From Hymenopellis radicata (Eukaryota; Basidiomycota; Agaricomycetes; Agaricales; Physalacriaceae), in assembly GCA_015501595.1 (NCBI GenBank), contig JADNRX010000019.1, positions 1-64,000 of the forward strand: DNA of 64,000 nt. Reading direction: 5' to 3'. Positions 61,534 through 64,000 of the stretch are shown in pieces; within the stretch, counting starts at the first letter, position 1; each line of letters begins with the position of its first letter. Position numbers and translations under genes: made by a program. The notes beneath the pieces were generated by a model. It ran no database searches and had not been told where the DNA came from. It saw nothing but the letters and a program-made list of their open reading frames with translations.

Positions 61534-62687
61534 TTAGAGCTCTTCCCGATCCTTTTCCTTCCCCTTTGCATTCTTCTTCTTGCTCTTCTCCCCGGACTTG
61601 GGACTTGCCGGCTTGACGCGCTCGTCAGTGTCCTTCCTCGGATTTGAGTCGTCTTGTTTCTTGGGATTGCAGTGCTCGGGTATCGGGCTAGAAGGGTCTA
61701 TCGGCGGATGGGAAACCCTCCCCACCTTGAAGTAATCCTTATGGTCCGCGTAGAATTCCTTCCAATGAACAATACCCTACACATAAAACCCCGTCAACAC
61801 CCGTCTAAAACATCACACGCAGATCCTTACGTTCAATTCAAACTCGGTCAAGCCTCGCATATCATGGGTCCGATGCGTCTTGAAACACCCAGTCCCAAAC
61901 GCCCGTGCCGCGTCGACTCCAGCACTACAGTAGAGAACGTGAATGAACTCAAAACATCAGTAACAAGGAGAAGATTTACAGAATATGGTATGATCCCCCG
62001 GGTTGATACGACTTGCCCTTGGACACGTCGTAAACGTCGCCATCAATCTAAAACAAACGCACAGTTAACTAGACGCCACGGCACCGAGGGAGGTCGCGCA
62101 CAGCAAGATAGATCGGCCGCCCAGGCTTCGTCCCATCGAACTCGGCCAGGAGACGCTCGGAAAACAGGCGCTGGTCCGACTACGCAGCGTAAGATTAATT
62201 GAAGGGCCCCCACCGCGGAGTAACGCTCACAGGCCAGTACGTCTTGAGCTGCGCCCAGCGGCCCTCGTACTCCCACAAATAGCTCCCCGTGATGAACTTG
62301 CCCGAGAGCAAGACGACGACCACAGCGTACACCACAAACTTGAGCACCGACAGCGCGCCAATCTCGACTTCGGCCGTGGGATCCGGCTCTTCTGGCCCGC
62401 CGTCCTCCCCGCGCGCCACCTTCTCGTCGCGTGCCTGCTTCCGTGCCAGCCATTCATTGTGCAGGCGATCCTGCTTGTTCCTATAGTTCTTGTACCTGTC
62501 AACATTAAATTCATCATTGCTTTGTTACTAAAACGAAAACAAGAGACACGCACGAAAGGAAAGGCTTGTTCGCCTGTTTGGTGCTCACTTTCCGGTTCGG
62601 TATTGCGGGGTCGTCCACCTTTGGGGTTGATGCAGGCTCGACATATGGTTCGACAGGTTCCCCAGTAAGTCCCTTCAGCCAGGACAT
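61534..62687 (-). CDS. Cytochrome b5-like heme-binding membrane protein (PGRMC/DAP1 type)
   Basis: Membrane-anchored progesterone-receptor-component/DAP1-like protein; family members bind heme and support sterol-synthesis P450s in the ER. Exon 1 62687-62554 (MSWLKGLTGEPVEP), exon 2 62495-62231 with a membrane helix LSVLKFVVYAVVVVLLSGKF, then exons encoding RLFSERLLAEFDGTKPGRPI, YLAIDGDVYDVSKG, PGGSYHIL, AGVDAARAFGTGCFKTHRTH, DMRGLTEFELN, HWKEFYADHKDYFKVGRVSH and a Lys-rich tail (KSKKKNAKGKEKDREEL). The YLAIDGDVYDVS, GGSYH and D-ARAF blocks are the diagnostic core. All splice joins keep frame. Intact. Confidence 0.88.
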
Positions 62688-63287
62688 GGTTTCGAGTTCG
62701 TCGTACGGGAGAGAGTGAGAGAACGTCTACCATAAACGGCAGTTACACGTCGGCTACTTTCCGCTGATGAGAATCACCTTCCTCATTCGTTGACTCCCTT
62801 CTCACACTGCCGCGAGCCTAGAGATCCTCAGGACCACGATATTCAGACCAAAGTACAGAAACAAGGGCGTGCGTGTATTGCATTGATTGACTTACAATAC
62901 ATAGCATGTAACTATTAATATAAGAGAACAGTTTGTTGTTTATTAAGGGTGCATATATGTAGGGTACTAAGAATTACAGTGGGAGGATTTCGATGGACAG
63001 ATTGTCGAAAGGTGTAGGATGGGGGAGGGCCGGAAAAGCAGAACGGAAGATGCACCGGCAAATACTATAAACAACGTGAAAAGAAAGATGATTAGGGGAG
63101 CTTCAAATATAACGACCCCTGGGGCCAGCGTGCCATGCCGATGTTGAAGAGAAATGGAGAAAAGAAAATTGAGAGAAGATGCGCATATGATGAGGAGGTA
63201 TGAAAAGCATGCGTTGTGCCAGTATAAGCCCATGATTAAACGTCCGAATGAGACCATGCAAGAAGAAACGATCCGAATCATGGAGCC
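62688..63287. other. Intergenic interval
   Basis: Promoter side of the cytochrome b5-like gene and 3' flank of the RGS gene. Open frames present but without motifs. Confidence 0.5.
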
Positions 63288-64000
63288 CTATGGCGACGAC
63301 GGTACCGAAGGTGCTGGTTGTGAGGTAGCAGGTTGCTGGCCCTGCGCACGCTCGCTCCCCTGCTGCGAAATGGTGATGTACGCGCCACCTTTCTCCTCCT
63401 GCTGCCCGAGACCCGGCGGTTGAGACGGAGCGGAAGTCAACAGCCTGACATCGTCGTCGGTCGGGTCAAAGTCTTCTACCCAATTGCGCATCGCCAAAAA
63501 TTTGGGCGTTTTGATGAACTGTCGATGACATTTAGAAGATCAATGGTGAGCAGGAGGATTAAAAGAACGTACCCGAGGAACTGAGTCGGTTGCCATCAAA
63601 CGGAAGACGTGCGTCTGAATTCGCTCGTACAACCGGATCATGGTCTGAAGCTGCGTCGCATTGAATGCATTCGCCTGCTCAGGCTCCACCCGCCCTTGGA
63701 AGGACTTGCCAGTCAGATTGGTGACAGCATCCTCAAGGTACTTGGACAGCTCGTTCCGTAGACCGTGATCGATGTTCAGCTCGCACTGACTGGACGGGGC
63801 AAGATATGTATGGTAGATGACGAAGGCGGTGTTGATGAGGGATTCGTGGTGGCGCTCCATGGCTTGCTGGCCGGGAGTGTTCTTGCCACCAGGACGAGGA
63901 GCAGTAACGGCGACAGCGCTGGAGGTGATGTTGAATTTGCGCTTGAAATCCTCGACGTCGAGCCAGAAGGATAGATTTTCCTCGCAGAAATTGCTCCGTA
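63288..64000 (-). CDS. RGS-domain protein, C-terminal part (runs off the window)
   Basis: Regulators of G-protein signalling accelerate GTP hydrolysis by G-alpha subunits. The visible part starts inside the RGS fold with NFCEENLSFWLDVEDFKRKF (the ENLxFW signature), then a loop (APRPGGKNTPGQQ), INTAFVIYHTYLAPSSQCEL, LRNELSKYLEDAV, and LQTMIRLYERIQTHVFRLMA. An intron (63523-63572) separates DSVPR from FIKTPKFLAMRNWVEDFDPT. The tail is Gln/Pro-rich and ends at 63288. The loop between the first and second RGS helices is longer than usual. The 5' part lies beyond position 64000. Confidence 0.85.

Overview
The window is nuclear DNA of a filamentous fungus, almost certainly a mushroom-forming basidiomycete (Agaricomycete). 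The signs are many 45-65 nt GT-AG introns, intron-containing tRNA genes, a NACHT-WD40 gene pair, a Crypton with a GCR1-type domain, and housekeeping genes that read like fungal orthologs (NCS6/CTU1, SRPK, RSA3, a Pho80-type cyclin, an NDUFA4-like subunit, a cytochrome b5-like protein, an RGS protein). No species can be named from sequence alone.

Layout. 0.9-3.2 kb: a Ser-rich/medium-chain dehydrogenase gene with apparent frameshifts. 3.26-4.6 kb: a complete six-exon NCS6, with decayed NCS6 fragments on both sides (about 0.19-0.33 kb and 7.24-7.33 kb). 4.9-7.1 kb: a TKL-type kinase. 7.65-9.1 kb: a caspase-fold protein. 9.4-13.3 kb: two hAT MITEs, tRNA-Phe, an SR-protein kinase and tRNA-Glu. 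13.3-15.9 kb: RSA3 and the cyclin. 16-18.3 kb: gene relics.

18.34-53.18 kb is dominated by a large imperfect palindrome. Each arm carries, in mirrored order, an SH3-domain gene, a NACHT-WD40 gene and a D-arabinose dehydrogenase (ARA2-like) gene. The 8.1 kb spacer (34.1-42.2 kb) holds a RING-CH gene, a WDR89-like gene, a coiled-coil gene and the NDUFA4-like gene. The left arm contains an extra 8.3 kb (Crypton, broken CDC48 copy, uncharacterised gene). The NACHT-WD40 copy of the left arm is cut by one TA-flanked MITE. The right copy is cut by two hAT-type elements and one MITE and has a nonsense codon. ARA2 is intact only on the right; the left NACHT half is intact. The two arms are therefore decaying in a complementary way.

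53.5-57.2 kb holds an F-box gene and a P-loop NTPase gene, whose 3' end also survives as a relic at 17.9-18.2 kb, so the duplication may once have been longer. 57.2-60.6 kb is gene-poor. 60.6-64.0 kb has a conserved uncharacterised gene, a cytochrome b5-like gene and the 3' part of an RGS gene.

Two cautions apply. At least ten conserved reading frames shift by one base, nearly all in the direction of a missing base and several in homopolymers, so assembly errors may mimic pseudogenes. Gene models come from reading splice signals by eye; 5' ends are often uncertain.
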